The notes under the pieces are model-generated. The model was not told the origin of the DNA. It saw nothing but the letters and a program-made list of their open reading frames with translations, and made no database searches. The position numbers and the translations under genes are program-made. Below, in pieces: positions 52,741-61,233 of a stretch of 64,000 nt of DNA. The DNA comes from Allocatelliglobosispora scoriae (lineage in GTDB: Bacteria > Actinomycetota > Actinomycetes > Mycobacteriales > Micromonosporaceae): NCBI RefSeq assembly GCF_014204945.1, contig NZ_JACHMN010000003.1:1178001-1242000 (forward strand), given 5' to 3'. Each line of letters begins with the position of its first letter. Positions within the stretch are counted from its first letter, which is position 1.

Positions 52741-53346
52741 TCAGGGCTGGTCGCCGTCGAGCGCCGCGCGCAGCATCGACCGGGCCGACCAGCGCATCAT
52801 CCGCGCGGCGTCCGCGCGGTCCAACCCCGCGATGTCGGTAAGCCAGATCAGCGCCTCGATCCCGGTGGCGGACCGGATCGCCACCGCGAGGCGCTGGACG
52901 TCGACGTCCGGACGGCTCTCGCGCAGCGGTGCCAGCGCGTCGGCGATCCAGCCGATGGCCCGGCCCTGCCGCAGCAGCGGTCGCTCGCCCCCGCTCTCCT
53001 CCAGCGTCAGCCGCAGCGAGGTGCGCAGCTGCGGCTCCCACTCGACCGTGATGTCGGTGAAGCGCCGCATCACGATCTCCAGCCGGTCCGCCGCGTCGGC
53101 GGGTGCGTCGGCGTCGAGCAGCGACTCCTCGTCGATCTGCGGGTGCGCGGCGAGCAGGAGGCTGCGCTGGCTGGGGAAGTAGCGGTACGCCGTGGTGCGC
53201 GAGATGTCGGCCGCGGCGGCAGCCTCCTCGACGGTCGGCGTCACGCCCTGCGCGAGCAGCCTCCTGGTGGCGGTGACCAGGGCGTCCCGGGTGCGCCCCT
53301 TCTGCTGTCGGCGGCCGGTCTGCTCATATGGTACGTCGATGCCCAT
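52741..53346 (-). CDS. TetR/AcrR family transcriptional regulator
   Basis: Probable repressor. The 201-residue protein has an N-terminal HTH (VEEAAAAADISRTTAYRYFPSQRSLL, about residues 40-65) and a diverged helical ligand domain. ATG 53346 was preferred to ATG 53349 because TACGAT on the minus strand lies 6 nt from it. It is divergent from the cupin gene with only 17 nt between start codons, so it may control itself and the cupin. Confidence 0.87.
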   Translation of the reverse strand: MGIDVPYEQTGRRQQKGRTRDALVTATRRLLAQGVTPTVEEAAAAADISRTTAYRYFPSQRSLLLAAHPQIDEESLLDADAPADAADRLEIVMRRFTDITVEWEPQLRTSLRLTLEESGGERPLLRQGRAIGWIADALAPLRESRPDVDVQRLAVAIRSATGIEALIWLTDIAGLDRADAARMMRWSARSMLRAALDGDQP

Positions 53347-53351
53347 CATGG

Positions 53352-53358
53352 TATCGTA
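53352..53358. promoter_or_regulatory. Overlapping divergent -10 boxes, TetR / cupin
   Basis: TATCGTA gives TATCGT on the + strand (6 nt before ATG 53364) and TACGAT on the - strand (6 nt before ATG 53346). Both messages would be leaderless. Confidence 0.5.
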
Positions 53359-53363
53359 GTCCC

Positions 53364-53711
53364 ATGAACGAGACGCCGCACGACCCGGTCGTCACCGACC
53401 CGCAGCTCTACCACCTGCTCTTCGAGAACGACCGGGTTCGCGTCCTGGAATATCGCGACCGCCCCGGTGACCGGACCTCGCCGCACCGCCACCCCGACAG
53501 CGTCATGGTCACCCTCAGCTCCTTCCAGCGCCGGGTCTCGTCGGGCGGCCGGCAGGTCGACATCGAGCTCGGTGCGGGCGAGGCCCGCTGGGTCGGCGCG
53601 CAGGAGCACACCGGGGAGAACACGGGCGACACCGAGACCCGCTGCGTCTTCGTCGAGCTGAAGGGCGAGCCGCTCGCCGGGGCCGCCCAGCTCGGCCCCA
53701 GCGGCCACTGA
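53364..53711 (+). CDS. Small cupin-like protein
   Basis: The 115-residue single-domain beta-barrel protein has the cupin metal motif SPHRHPDSVMV (two His and spacing) near residues 40-50 and GAGEARWVGAQEHTGENTG as the second half. Similar proteins are annotated only as cytoplasmic cupins; metal binding is likely, the reaction unknown. It is divergent from, and probably regulated by, the TetR gene. A palindromic hairpin follows. Confidence 0.75.
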   Translation: MNETPHDPVVTDPQLYHLLFENDRVRVLEYRDRPGDRTSPHRHPDSVMVTLSSFQRRVSSGGRQVDIELGAGEARWVGAQEHTGENTGDTETRCVFVELKGEPLAGAAQLGPSGH

Positions 53712-53721
53712 TCAGACGCAT

Positions 53722-53754
53722 GATCGCCGCAACTCTTCAAGAGTTGCGGCGATC
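53722..53754. terminator. Hairpin cupin / sigma gene (GATCGCCGCAACTC family)
   Basis: 16-bp inverted repeat around a single C (53738), a near-complete 33-nt palindrome between convergent genes. Arms match 52662-52694 over 14 bp. Confidence 0.85.
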
Positions 53755-53772
53755 GTGGGTCAGGGTCGGCGC

Positions 53773-55422
53773 CTACTCCGGGAGCGGGAAGGAGGACTCG
53801 CGGCTCGTGCCGCCGACCCGGCCGAAGCTCGCGATCAGCCTCCCCGCCTCGATGCGCCAGTAGCCCACCGGATCGCCGCTCGCAACGGTGTAGGTCCGCA
53901 GCTCGTGCCACCCGTCCGGCGCCCGTTCGAAGGCGACGAGCGTGTTCCACGGCTCCACATAGGTCTCCGGCGAGGAGCCGCCCGGCGGGGTCGGCGGAGC
54001 GCAACCGATCGCCAGCAGCAGCACGATCCGCGGTGTCCGGCCGGCCGGGATGAAGTGCGGACCCGCGCCGTGCGTGTTGGCCCCGCTGACGTTGTAGGCC
54101 CGGTCGGAGTCGACCTGGAATCCGGCGGAGTCGAAGGAGAGCCGGCCGGGGACCTGGGGCGCGAGCCCGCCGGCGCAGGGCAGCGCGCTCGTGACGTGCA
54201 GCGGCATCGTGGTCGTGGGATAGATCAGGGGGTACGCCGGAGCCGGCCCCCGCGCCGTGACCCGGTCGCCGGTCAGCGAGAAGGTGTCCACCTGCCCGAG
54301 CGGGTTGCCCCCGTCATCCTCGCCCACGTGCAGGATCCCCCCGGCGATCCACGTGCTGGTGAACAGCGCGCCCAGGTGCCCGGCCCAGCCGCGTTCGCGC
54401 AGCTCGCCGTCGGCCTCGCGGCCCACGATGAGCAGCCGTCCCCGGCCGTCGCCGGAGTCCTCCTCGTTGTTGAAGCAGGTGACCCAGAGGACCGCTTCGG
54501 CCCGGCCGTCGCCGTTGAGATCGCCGACGAGGACCCGCGACGGCTCGAATACCGCTTTCGGAAAGGTGCTCGGGCCGGTGGCGGGACCGTCACCGGTTCT
54601 GGTGAACCGGATCAGTCCGCGGGGGCAGCTGCGCTCGGCGGAGACGAGCCGGATCGAGACGGCGGACCAGTCGCGGGTGGCGAGCGGATCCCCGGTCGGC
54701 CGGGGGTCCAGGGGCAGCGGCTGCGGTGCGACGGGCCCGGTCGGCGCGGGGGTCGGCGACACGGACGGGGACGGCGTGATCGGCGGCAGCGGATTCTGCC
54801 GGATCGGCAGCAGTTGGCTCGCCACGACGAGCAGCACGACCAGCACCGCGACGACGGCGCCCGCGGCTCGGCGTACCCGCCGCTGGTGTTCTGCCTTTGC
54901 CCTGACCTCGACGGCCGGTGGCGCGGTGACCCGCGACCCGACCTCGGCCCGCATCTCGGCGCCGAGCGTCGTGGCGAGGCCGGCGCGCCCGCGGCTGAGC
55001 CACGACTTCACCGTGCCCTCGGCGGCGGACATCTCCCGGGCCACCTCGCTGACGGGCAGGTCCATCAGGTGGTGCAGGACGATCGCGCGGCGCTGGTTCT
55101 CGGGCAGGGTGCGCAGCGCCGCGACGAGCGCGACATGGTCGGGCTCCGGCGGGGGAGCGTCGTCGGCGCGCTGTCGGAGCAGGTACGCCGTCGCGACCCG
55201 CAGGTGCCGCCACCGCGATCGGGCCAGGTTGAGCGCGACGTGGCGGACCCAGGCGACCGGCTGATCGTAGGTGCTCACCGAGGCCCAGCGCTGCCAGGCG
55301 CGGCTGAACGCCTCCTGGGTCAGGTCCTGTGCCCCGGCGAGGTCACCGGTGTAGGCGTATGTCAGCGCCACCGTGTCGGCGAAGTGCGCACTGTAGAACG
55401 TGTCGAAGTCCCGTGGCTCCAT
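53773..55422 (-). CDS. ECF sigma factor fused to a transmembrane helix and an external domain
   Basis: Transcription initiation factor apparently tethered to the membrane. The 549-residue protein reads in one frame: sigma2 (about 8-72, TGDLAGAQDLTQEAFSRAWQ, WVRHVALNLARSRWR), sigma4 (about 98-152, LPENQRRAIVLHHLMDL and the HTH SEVAREMSAAEGTVKSWLSR), a basic stretch, a TM helix (187-204), a Pro/Ser/Thr linker (211-240) and an external domain (245-549) with DLNGDGRAEAVL, an FG-GAP/calcium-loop motif. The external domain is paralogous to the upstream lipoprotein in the same operon (38-nt gap). ATG 55422 follows GAGAGGCGC. No anti-sigma gene is adjacent. Confidence 0.9.
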   Translation of the reverse strand: MEPRDFDTFYSAHFADTVALTYAYTGDLAGAQDLTQEAFSRAWQRWASVSTYDQPVAWVRHVALNLARSRWRHLRVATAYLLRQRADDAPPPEPDHVALVAALRTLPENQRRAIVLHHLMDLPVSEVAREMSAAEGTVKSWLSRGRAGLATTLGAEMRAEVGSRVTAPPAVEVRAKAEHQRRVRRAAGAVVAVLVVLLVVASQLLPIRQNPLPPITPSPSVSPTPAPTGPVAPQPLPLDPRPTGDPLATRDWSAVSIRLVSAERSCPRGLIRFTRTGDGPATGPSTFPKAVFEPSRVLVGDLNGDGRAEAVLWVTCFNNEEDSGDGRGRLLIVGREADGELRERGWAGHLGALFTSTWIAGGILHVGEDDGGNPLGQVDTFSLTGDRVTARGPAPAYPLIYPTTTMPLHVTSALPCAGGLAPQVPGRLSFDSAGFQVDSDRAYNVSGANTHGAGPHFIPAGRTPRIVLLLAIGCAPPTPPGGSSPETYVEPWNTLVAFERAPDGWHELRTYTVASGDPVGYWRIEAGRLIASFGRVGGTSRESSFPLPE

Positions 55423-55460
55423 GCGCCTCTCACTCCTCGGGCCGCGCGTCGGTTGCGCGG

Positions 55461-56630
55461 TCAGCGCGGCAATTTCACCGTGCTCTGACGGCTCGTGTCG
55501 TTCGCGTCCCGGAACACGATGGTCAGCCCGGTGCCTCCCGCGCCGAGCCACCAGTCGTGCACCTGGTAGCCACGGGGGTTCGGATAGGCCGTGACCTCGT
55601 GCCAGCCGTCCGCGGCCCGCGCGAAGGCGAGGAGGGTCTCGCGTGGCGTCGAGCCGTCCTTGCCGGTGGGCGCGCAGCCCACATCGAGCAGCAGGAGGTG
55701 GCGCGACGACGGTCCGACGACGATGTGCGGCCCGACCTGGAAGGCCTCCAGCTTCCCCAGGCTGAAGGTGCGGTCGCCGCGGACCGCCTGCCCGGCGCTG
55801 TCGAGGTCGAGCCGACCCGGTGCCAGCGCCGGGAGCCCGCCGCCGCACGCCAGCGCGCTGGTGATGTGCAGGGGCAGGGATCCGGTGGGGGAGACCGGCG
55901 GGAAGGCGGGCGCGAGACCGGTGTAGGTGACGCCGCCGGTGGTGAGGGCATAGGTCTGCACCTGCCCGATCCGGTAGTCCGCGGTGGCGTATGCCGAGCG
56001 CTCCACGACGTGCAGCACACCACCGGCGACCCAGTAGGCGGACAGGTGCGCGCTCTGGTTCGGACGCGTGGCCCAGCCCCGTTCGCGCAGCTCGCCGTTG
56101 GTCTGGCGGCTGACGATCAGCAGCCGGCCGGTGCTGTCGCCGCCGTGGTCCGCGGCGAGGGCGCAGTAGACGTGCAGCACGGCCTCGGCGCGGCCGTCGC
56201 CGTCGAGATCGCGGACGAGGACCCGGTCCGGCTGGAAGCTGGCCCGGGGGAAGCGGTCGACCCGGCTGCTGGTGCCCAGGCCCGCGATCTTCGAGCGGGA
56301 GAAGCGGACCGCCCCGCGCGGGCAGGACGGGTCGGAGACGAGCCGCAGCGTGACGGTCGACCAGTCGAGCCTGGTGAGCGGATCACCCGAGGGGGCGCGA
56401 TCGACCGGCGTCGGCAGCGGCACCGCGGGTCCGCTCGGCTGCGGTGGGGGTGGCGACAGTGGCGATGCGGACGCGCTCGGCACCTGCGAGCCGGGTGATG
56501 CCGACGCCGGCAGGGATTGCGGGGTCGTCGGCTGGCAGGCCGCGGTGAGCAGCGACGCCGTCACCGCCGCCGCGATGGCACCACCGATCCGTCGCCGTGC
56601 TGATGACCGGGACTGCTGATGTGTTGTCAT
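55461..56630 (-). CDS. Putative lipoprotein paralogous to the sigma factor's external domain
   Basis: Exported protein of unknown function. The 389-residue protein has an Arg-rich signal (1-38) ending LLTAAC, a possible but imperfect lipobox, a Ser/Pro linker, then a domain (about 80-389) that aligns end to end with residues 245-549 of the next gene: LDWSTVTLRLVSDPSCPRG against RDWSAVSIRLVSAERSCPRG, DLDGDGRAEAVL against DLNGDGRAEAVL, GRLLIVSRQTNGELRERGWA against GRLLIVGREADGELRERGWA. ATG 56630 was chosen; ATG 56657 is also open. It is first in an operon with the tethered sigma factor. Confidence 0.8.
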   Translation of the reverse strand: MTTHQQSRSSARRRIGGAIAAAVTASLLTAACQPTTPQSLPASASPGSQVPSASASPLSPPPPQPSGPAVPLPTPVDRAPSGDPLTRLDWSTVTLRLVSDPSCPRGAVRFSRSKIAGLGTSSRVDRFPRASFQPDRVLVRDLDGDGRAEAVLHVYCALAADHGGDSTGRLLIVSRQTNGELRERGWATRPNQSAHLSAYWVAGGVLHVVERSAYATADYRIGQVQTYALTTGGVTYTGLAPAFPPVSPTGSLPLHITSALACGGGLPALAPGRLDLDSAGQAVRGDRTFSLGKLEAFQVGPHIVVGPSSRHLLLLDVGCAPTGKDGSTPRETLLAFARAADGWHEVTAYPNPRGYQVHDWWLGAGGTGLTIVFRDANDTSRQSTVKLPR

Positions 56631-56724
56631 GCGGTGCTCACGCCACTGCCGGGACAACGGTTGCAGCGCATGACGGTGATCTCACGCGGACCCTCGGACG
56701 GGCCGGTTCCGTTGCGGCGCCGCC

Positions 56725-58041
56725 TCACCACGGCGTTGCGAGCACCGCCTCCACGACGATCGCGGTGAGCGCGCCGACGGCGGTGAGCAGCAGCGGCGTG
56801 GGCGGGATCGGTCCACCCCGCTCCTCGGGCGCGGTCGCGGCGACGCAGAGCCAGGCGAAGTAGGGCAGCCACGCGTGCTCCACGCCGCCCCGGGCGAGCC
56901 CCGCGACGATGGAGAAGACCACCGCGACCCCGGCCCCGACCAGGAACGGCCAGCCGGGCGTGGTGCGCGACTTGCGCAGGCTCGCCACCAGCCCCGGTCC
57001 GGCGGCGAGCAGCAGCGCGACGATGCTGATCGCGGCCCACGCCAACGCCGGGCGGGCCGGTTCGACCCTCGTGGTGAAGTCCAGGTGGGCGCTGGTGAGG
57101 CCGTCCATCCAGGAGAATCCGACGAGCCAGACGGTGATGACGGGGATGAGCGCGCCGATGCCGCTGGCGATGTTGAGTGCGGCCCGCCGACGCGCGAAGT
57201 AGAGGCAGACGATGCTGAGCCCGAGCCACGCCGCGGCGTAGGAGAAGAGCGCCGCCGTCCCGAGCAGCATCCCGGCGAGGACCGCCCAACCGCCTGCCCG
57301 CCAAGCGCGGGCGCGGCTCGCCCGGCCGCCCGCCACGATCATCGCGGCCACGATGGTGGCGACGACCGCGTCCATCGAGACCGCGAGCCAGACCGCGGAG
57401 GTGGCGAGGATCAGCAGCGGTGCGGCTCGCCGCGCGGCCGTCTCACCGCAGGCATCCTTGAAAGCCATGAGCGTCAGGGGTACGGCGAGGGCGCCGATCG
57501 CCGTGAAGACCAACCCCAGGGCGAGGTGGTCGGTGAGGCCCGCCTTCTGCACCAGCCAGAGCAGCAGCACCGGTGCGGGCGGGTGGCCCCGGGTGGCGAT
57601 GGAGTGCTCACCGGCACGTTCGGTGAAATGCCGCAAGTAGCCCAAAGGGTCGTCACCCACAGCGGTGACATCGGAGAGGTAGCTCTCGGGGTCGAGCAGC
57701 GCCCGGGTGAACCCGCTGGAACCGTCCACGATGGCCAGTGCGGCCGCCCAACTCAGCATTCCGAGATAAGAACTCGCTAGTAAGGCTCCGAAGCGCGCAC
57801 GTTCAAACCATCCTCGATACGCAATGGTAAGGACTGTAAGCGCTACCAGTACTGCCAATACGGAGGCGTACCCGATCTCAACTCGATAACGGCCGAGAAA
57901 TGGAGCGCTCGCCGTTCCAAGTCGCAGTCCCGCTTTCACTGCCCAGAGGGTCAGTAATGAACCCACGATGACCAGCGCCAACCAGGTCAGTAGGTCGGCG
58001 TGCTCGCGTCTGCGCGCATTCTTGCTCTCATCGGTCACCAC
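56725..58041 (-). CDS. Polytopic membrane protein, possibly GT-C glycosyltransferase-like
   Basis: The 438-residue protein has about 11-12 hydrophobic helices. A large loop after helix 3 (residues about 110-160, LLDPESYLSDVTAVGDDPLGYLRHFTERAGEHSIATRGHPP) resembles the first external loop of GT-C mannosyl/arabinosyltransferases, but a clear DxD/ED motif was not found. GTG 58041 or 58038 are possible starts; TACCCT (minus, 58055-58050) is a candidate -10. It may be co-transcribed with the lipoprotein and sigma genes (94-nt gap), which is not certain. Confidence 0.6.
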   Translation of the reverse strand: MVTDESKNARRREHADLLTWLALVIVGSLLTLWAVKAGLRLGTASAPFLGRYRVEIGYASVLAVLVALTVLTIAYRGWFERARFGALLASSYLGMLSWAAALAIVDGSSGFTRALLDPESYLSDVTAVGDDPLGYLRHFTERAGEHSIATRGHPPAPVLLLWLVQKAGLTDHLALGLVFTAIGALAVPLTLMAFKDACGETAARRAAPLLILATSAVWLAVSMDAVVATIVAAMIVAGGRASRARAWRAGGWAVLAGMLLGTAALFSYAAAWLGLSIVCLYFARRRAALNIASGIGALIPVITVWLVGFSWMDGLTSAHLDFTTRVEPARPALAWAAISIVALLLAAGPGLVASLRKSRTTPGWPFLVGAGVAVVFSIVAGLARGGVEHAWLPYFAWLCVAATAPEERGGPIPPTPLLLTAVGALTAIVVEAVLATPW

Positions 58042-58123
58042 GGCGCATCAGGGTATCGGGTTGCTGACAGTGCCGTGCGTGTCGGTTGGCGGGAACTTGA
58101 TATCTAGCGCATGATCGTTCGAG

Positions 58124-58145
58124 GCGGTCTAATAGATGAGACCGC
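58124..58145. promoter_or_regulatory. Palindrome around the -10 of the small HTH gene
   Basis: GCGGTCT / AGACCGC (58124-58130 with 58139-58145) frames AATAGATG; TAATAG at 58130-58135 is a candidate -10. A regulator bound here would block transcription. Confidence 0.4.
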
Positions 58146-58180
58146 AGAACCGCACCTTCTCCGGACGTGAGGGATTCACG

Positions 58181-58408
58181 ATGGCAGCCACCGGCACAGC
58201 TACCACCACCGAAAAGGGTCGCCGGATCGTCGGGACCGAGCGGCAGACGCTCGCCAAGGACCTTGTCAAGCGCTACACCTCTGGTGAGAGCATCCGCGCG
58301 CTGGCCTCAACGACCGGCCGCTCGTATGGCTTCATTCACCGAGTGCTGACTGAGTCGGGCGTCCAGCTGCGCCAGCGCGGCGGCGCTCGTCGTCGCAAGA
58401 AGGCCTAG
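58181..58408 (+). CDS. Small helix-turn-helix protein
   Basis: The 75-residue basic protein contains an HTH: LVKRYTSGESIRALASTTGR followed by SYGFIHRVLTESG, and ends in an RRRKK tail. Highly similar proteins are common in actinomycetes and are annotated only as HTH-domain proteins. ATG 58181 follows GTGAGGG; an in-frame ATG at 58136 would add 15 residues. The operator-like palindrome over its promoter suggests autoregulation. The next gene starts 12 nt downstream. Confidence 0.85.
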   Translation: MAATGTATTTEKGRRIVGTERQTLAKDLVKRYTSGESIRALASTTGRSYGFIHRVLTESGVQLRQRGGARRRKKA

Positions 58409-58420
58409 GTTCCGACACTG

Positions 58421-59206
58421 ATGACCGTGCCACCCGACGTGCGTCCGGCCGGAGAAAATGTGCCGGCCGGAGTACGGCTTGAGCTGGACGGCGCGATCGC
58501 GACCGTCACGCTGGACAGACCCGAGGTTCTCAACGCGCAGACGCCAGCGATGTGGGCGCGTTTGAGTGAGATCGACGCCGCACTCACCGGAGACGTCCGG
58601 GTCGTGGTGCTTCGCGGCGAGGGACGTTCTTTCTCCGCCGGTCTCGACCTCGCCAGTGCTCAAGAGCAACTCGGCGCGCTCGCAGTTATCCCGCCGGACC
58701 AGGCTGAGGACCGCATCGCCGGGTTTCAGCGTGCCTTCTCCTGGCTCCGGCGGCCCGACCTGATCACGATCGCAGCCGTTCACGGCCACGCGATCGGGGC
58801 GGGCTTCCAACTCGCACTCGCCTGCGACCTGCGGGTCATGGCGGACACCGCGACATTCAAGATGGCCGAGATAACGCTCGGCCTCGTGCCCGACCTCACC
58901 GGCACCAAGCGCCTCGTCGAGCTCGTCGGCTATGCCCGCGCGCTGGAGATCTGCGCGACGGGCCGCAGCATCCGGGCCGAGGAGGCCGAGCGGATCGGGC
59001 TCGCGGCGGTGGTCGTACCCGCCGAGGAGCTCGACGCGGCCGCGCGCGACCTGGCGGCGGCCCTGCTCGCCGGCCCTCGCAACGCGGTCATCGAGATCAA
59101 GGCGCTGCTGCTCGGAGCCTCCGGGCGGACCTACGCCGAGCAGGAGCTGGCCGAGCGCCAGGCCCAGGTGCGGCGCATCCGCGACCTCGCGGGCCTAGGT
59201 GAATAA
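58421..59206 (+). CDS. Enoyl-CoA hydratase/isomerase family protein
   Basis: Crotonase-fold enzyme acting on acyl-CoA esters, probably in beta-oxidation. The 261-residue protein has the oxyanion-hole strands VVVLRGEGRSFSAGLDLA and AAVHGHAIGAGFQLALACDL, and TFKMAEITLGLVPDLTGTKRL. The usual first catalytic Glu (in ITALVNGxxxGGG-E region) is not obvious, so isomerase or thioesterase-like chemistry is possible. It is probably co-transcribed with the small HTH gene. Confidence 0.88.
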   Translation: MTVPPDVRPAGENVPAGVRLELDGAIATVTLDRPEVLNAQTPAMWARLSEIDAALTGDVRVVVLRGEGRSFSAGLDLASAQEQLGALAVIPPDQAEDRIAGFQRAFSWLRRPDLITIAAVHGHAIGAGFQLALACDLRVMADTATFKMAEITLGLVPDLTGTKRLVELVGYARALEICATGRSIRAEEAERIGLAAVVVPAEELDAAARDLAAALLAGPRNAVIEIKALLLGASGRTYAEQELAERQAQVRRIRDLAGLGE

Positions 59207-59288
59207 GGCGTTACGGAATTAACTCCTTACGCTAGAGGTTGTCGAAGCCGAGACGGCTCGGCAAGCGACGACAGCGTGGAGGATGCCC

Positions 59289-61178
59289 GTGAGCATGGGT
59301 GGAATGGGTGGCGGCGGCGGCAACATGATGCGCTCGATGCGCGATGCCGACAAGGTCAAGCAACATCAACTCACCCGTGGCACGTTCCGACGGATCATGC
59401 GGTTCGCCCGGCCCTACCGGCACGACATCTCGGTCTTCCTCGTCACGATCGTGCTGGCCGCCGTCATCGGCGTCGCCACACCGGTCCTCGCGGGGCATGT
59501 CATCGATGCCATCACCAGCGGCAAGCCGGAGTCCGGCGGCACCGTGGTGCGCCTCGCGGTCTGGATCGCCGCGCTCGCCGTGGCGAACGCGCTGCTCTCG
59601 CTCGCCCAGCGGTGGTATTCGGCGAAGATCGGCGAGGGCATCATCTACGACCTGCGCAGCCAGGTCTACGACCACGTGCAGCGGATGCCGCTGCAGTTCT
59701 TCACCCGTACCCAGACCGGAGCGCTCGTCTCCCGGCTCAACAACGACGTGCTCGGCGCGCAGCGCGCCTTCACCTCGACACTCTCCGGGGTGGTGAGCAA
59801 CGCGATCCAGCTCGTGCTGACCGCGGCGGTGATGTTCAGCCTGTCGTGGCAGGTCACCGTGATCTCGCTGGTGCTGCTGCCCATCTTCATCCTGCCCGCC
59901 CGCCGGGTCGGCACGAAGCTGGCGGCGATCACCCGGGAGTCCTACCAGCTCGACGCGACGATGAACGCGACGATGACCGAGCGCTTCGGCGTCGCGGGCG
60001 CGCTGCTGGTGAAGCTCTTCGGCAAGCCGGAGACCGAGGCCGGGCGCTTCGCCGACCGGGCGGCCCGGGTGCGCGACATCGGCATCCGCTCCGCGATGTA
60101 TTCGCGGACGTTCTTCGTCGCGATGCTGCTCGTCGCCTCGCTCGCCCAGGCCGTCGTCTACGGCCTGGGCGGCTGGTACGCCGTGAACGGCCAGATCTCC
60201 GCCGGAACCGTCGTGACCCTGGCGATGCTGCTGCTGCGCCTCTACGGCCCGCTGACGGAGCTCTCGAACGTGCGCGTGGACACGATGAGCGCCATGGTGA
60301 GCTTCGACCGGGTCTTCGAGATCCTGGACCTGCCGCCCTCGATCGACGAGCGCCCCGACGCGGTGGCGATCCCGAAGGGCACCGCCCGGGTGGAGTTCCG
60401 CGACGTGCGCTTCCGCTACCCGGCCGCGAGCGAGGTCTCCCTGGCGTCGCTGGAGGACGTGGCGACGCTGGACCGCACGACGAACGCGCCGGTGCTGCGC
60501 GGCGTCTCCTTCACCGTGGAGCCGGGCCAGCTCGTCGCCCTCGTCGGGCCCTCGGGCGCCGGCAAGTCGACGACGTCGATGCTGGTGAGCCGGGTCTACG
60601 ACGTGACCGACGGATCGGTGCTCGTCGGCGACGTCGATGTCCGCGACGCGACGCTGGACTCGCTGCGCGACGCGATCGGCGTCGTGACCCAGGACGCGCA
60701 CCTCTTCCACGAGTCGATCGCGGAGAACCTGCGCTACGCCAAGCCCGACGCCACCGACGACGAGATCTGGTCGGCACTGCGCGGTGCCCAGGTCGAGGAG
60801 CTGATCCGGGCGCTGCCCGACGGCCTCTCCACTGTGGTGGGTGAGCGCGGGTACCGCTTCTCCGGCGGCGAGAAGCAGCGGATCGCGATCGCCCGGCTGC
60901 TGCTCAAGGCGCCGTCGATCGTGATCCTCGACGAGGCGACGGCGCACCTGGACTCGGAGAGCGAGGCGGCGGTGCAGCGGGCGCTCGCGGTGGCGCTGGC
61001 CGGGCGGACCGCGCTGGTCATCGCGCACCGGCTCTCGACCGTCCGGGAGGCCGATCAGATCCTCGTCCTCGACGGCGGCCAGATCGTCGAGCGCGGCACC
61101 CACGAGCAGCTCTACGCCCAGGGCGGCCTCTACGCCGATCTCTACCGCACCCAGTTCGCGGTCGCCGAACCCCGCTAG
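59289..61178 (+). CDS. ABC transporter with fused permease and ATPase domains (exporter)
   Basis: Homodimeric or heterodimeric type IV exporter (MsbA/LmrA class). The 629-residue protein has a Gly/Met-rich N-terminus, six TM helices (about 40-320) and an NBD with Walker A GPSGAGKST, Q-loop VVTQDAHLF, signature FSGGEKQRIA and Walker B IVILDEATAHLDSES. About 20 extra residues (VSLASLEDVATLDRTTNAP) lie between the first strand and the rest of the NBD. GTG 59289 is 6 nt from GGAGG; ATG 59283 overlaps the ribosome-binding site and is less likely. Substrate unknown. Confidence 0.9.
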   Translation: MSMGGMGGGGGNMMRSMRDADKVKQHQLTRGTFRRIMRFARPYRHDISVFLVTIVLAAVIGVATPVLAGHVIDAITSGKPESGGTVVRLAVWIAALAVANALLSLAQRWYSAKIGEGIIYDLRSQVYDHVQRMPLQFFTRTQTGALVSRLNNDVLGAQRAFTSTLSGVVSNAIQLVLTAAVMFSLSWQVTVISLVLLPIFILPARRVGTKLAAITRESYQLDATMNATMTERFGVAGALLVKLFGKPETEAGRFADRAARVRDIGIRSAMYSRTFFVAMLLVASLAQAVVYGLGGWYAVNGQISAGTVVTLAMLLLRLYGPLTELSNVRVDTMSAMVSFDRVFEILDLPPSIDERPDAVAIPKGTARVEFRDVRFRYPAASEVSLASLEDVATLDRTTNAPVLRGVSFTVEPGQLVALVGPSGAGKSTTSMLVSRVYDVTDGSVLVGDVDVRDATLDSLRDAIGVVTQDAHLFHESIAENLRYAKPDATDDEIWSALRGAQVEELIRALPDGLSTVVGERGYRFSGGEKQRIAIARLLLKAPSIVILDEATAHLDSESEAAVQRALAVALAGRTALVIAHRLSTVREADQILVLDGGQIVERGTHEQLYAQGGLYADLYRTQFAVAEPR

Positions 61179-61187
61179 GAGCACATG

Positions 61188-61223
61188 CGAAAGGCGCCGG
61201 AGCAGCTCCGGCGCCTTTTCGCT
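61188..61223. terminator. Bidirectional terminator, ABC exporter / YceI
   Basis: GGCGCCGGAGC / GCTCCGGCGCC stem extended by GCGAAA and TTTTCGC (61188-61204 with 61206-61223, one bulged base), between convergent genes. Confidence 0.85.
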
Positions 61224-61233
61224 GAGTGGTGGA

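Noticed and set aside
59207-59282. GCCGAG/CTCGGC mini-hairpin before the ABC exporter as a regulatory RNA
   Set aside because: A 6-bp stem in GC-rich DNA is expected by chance.
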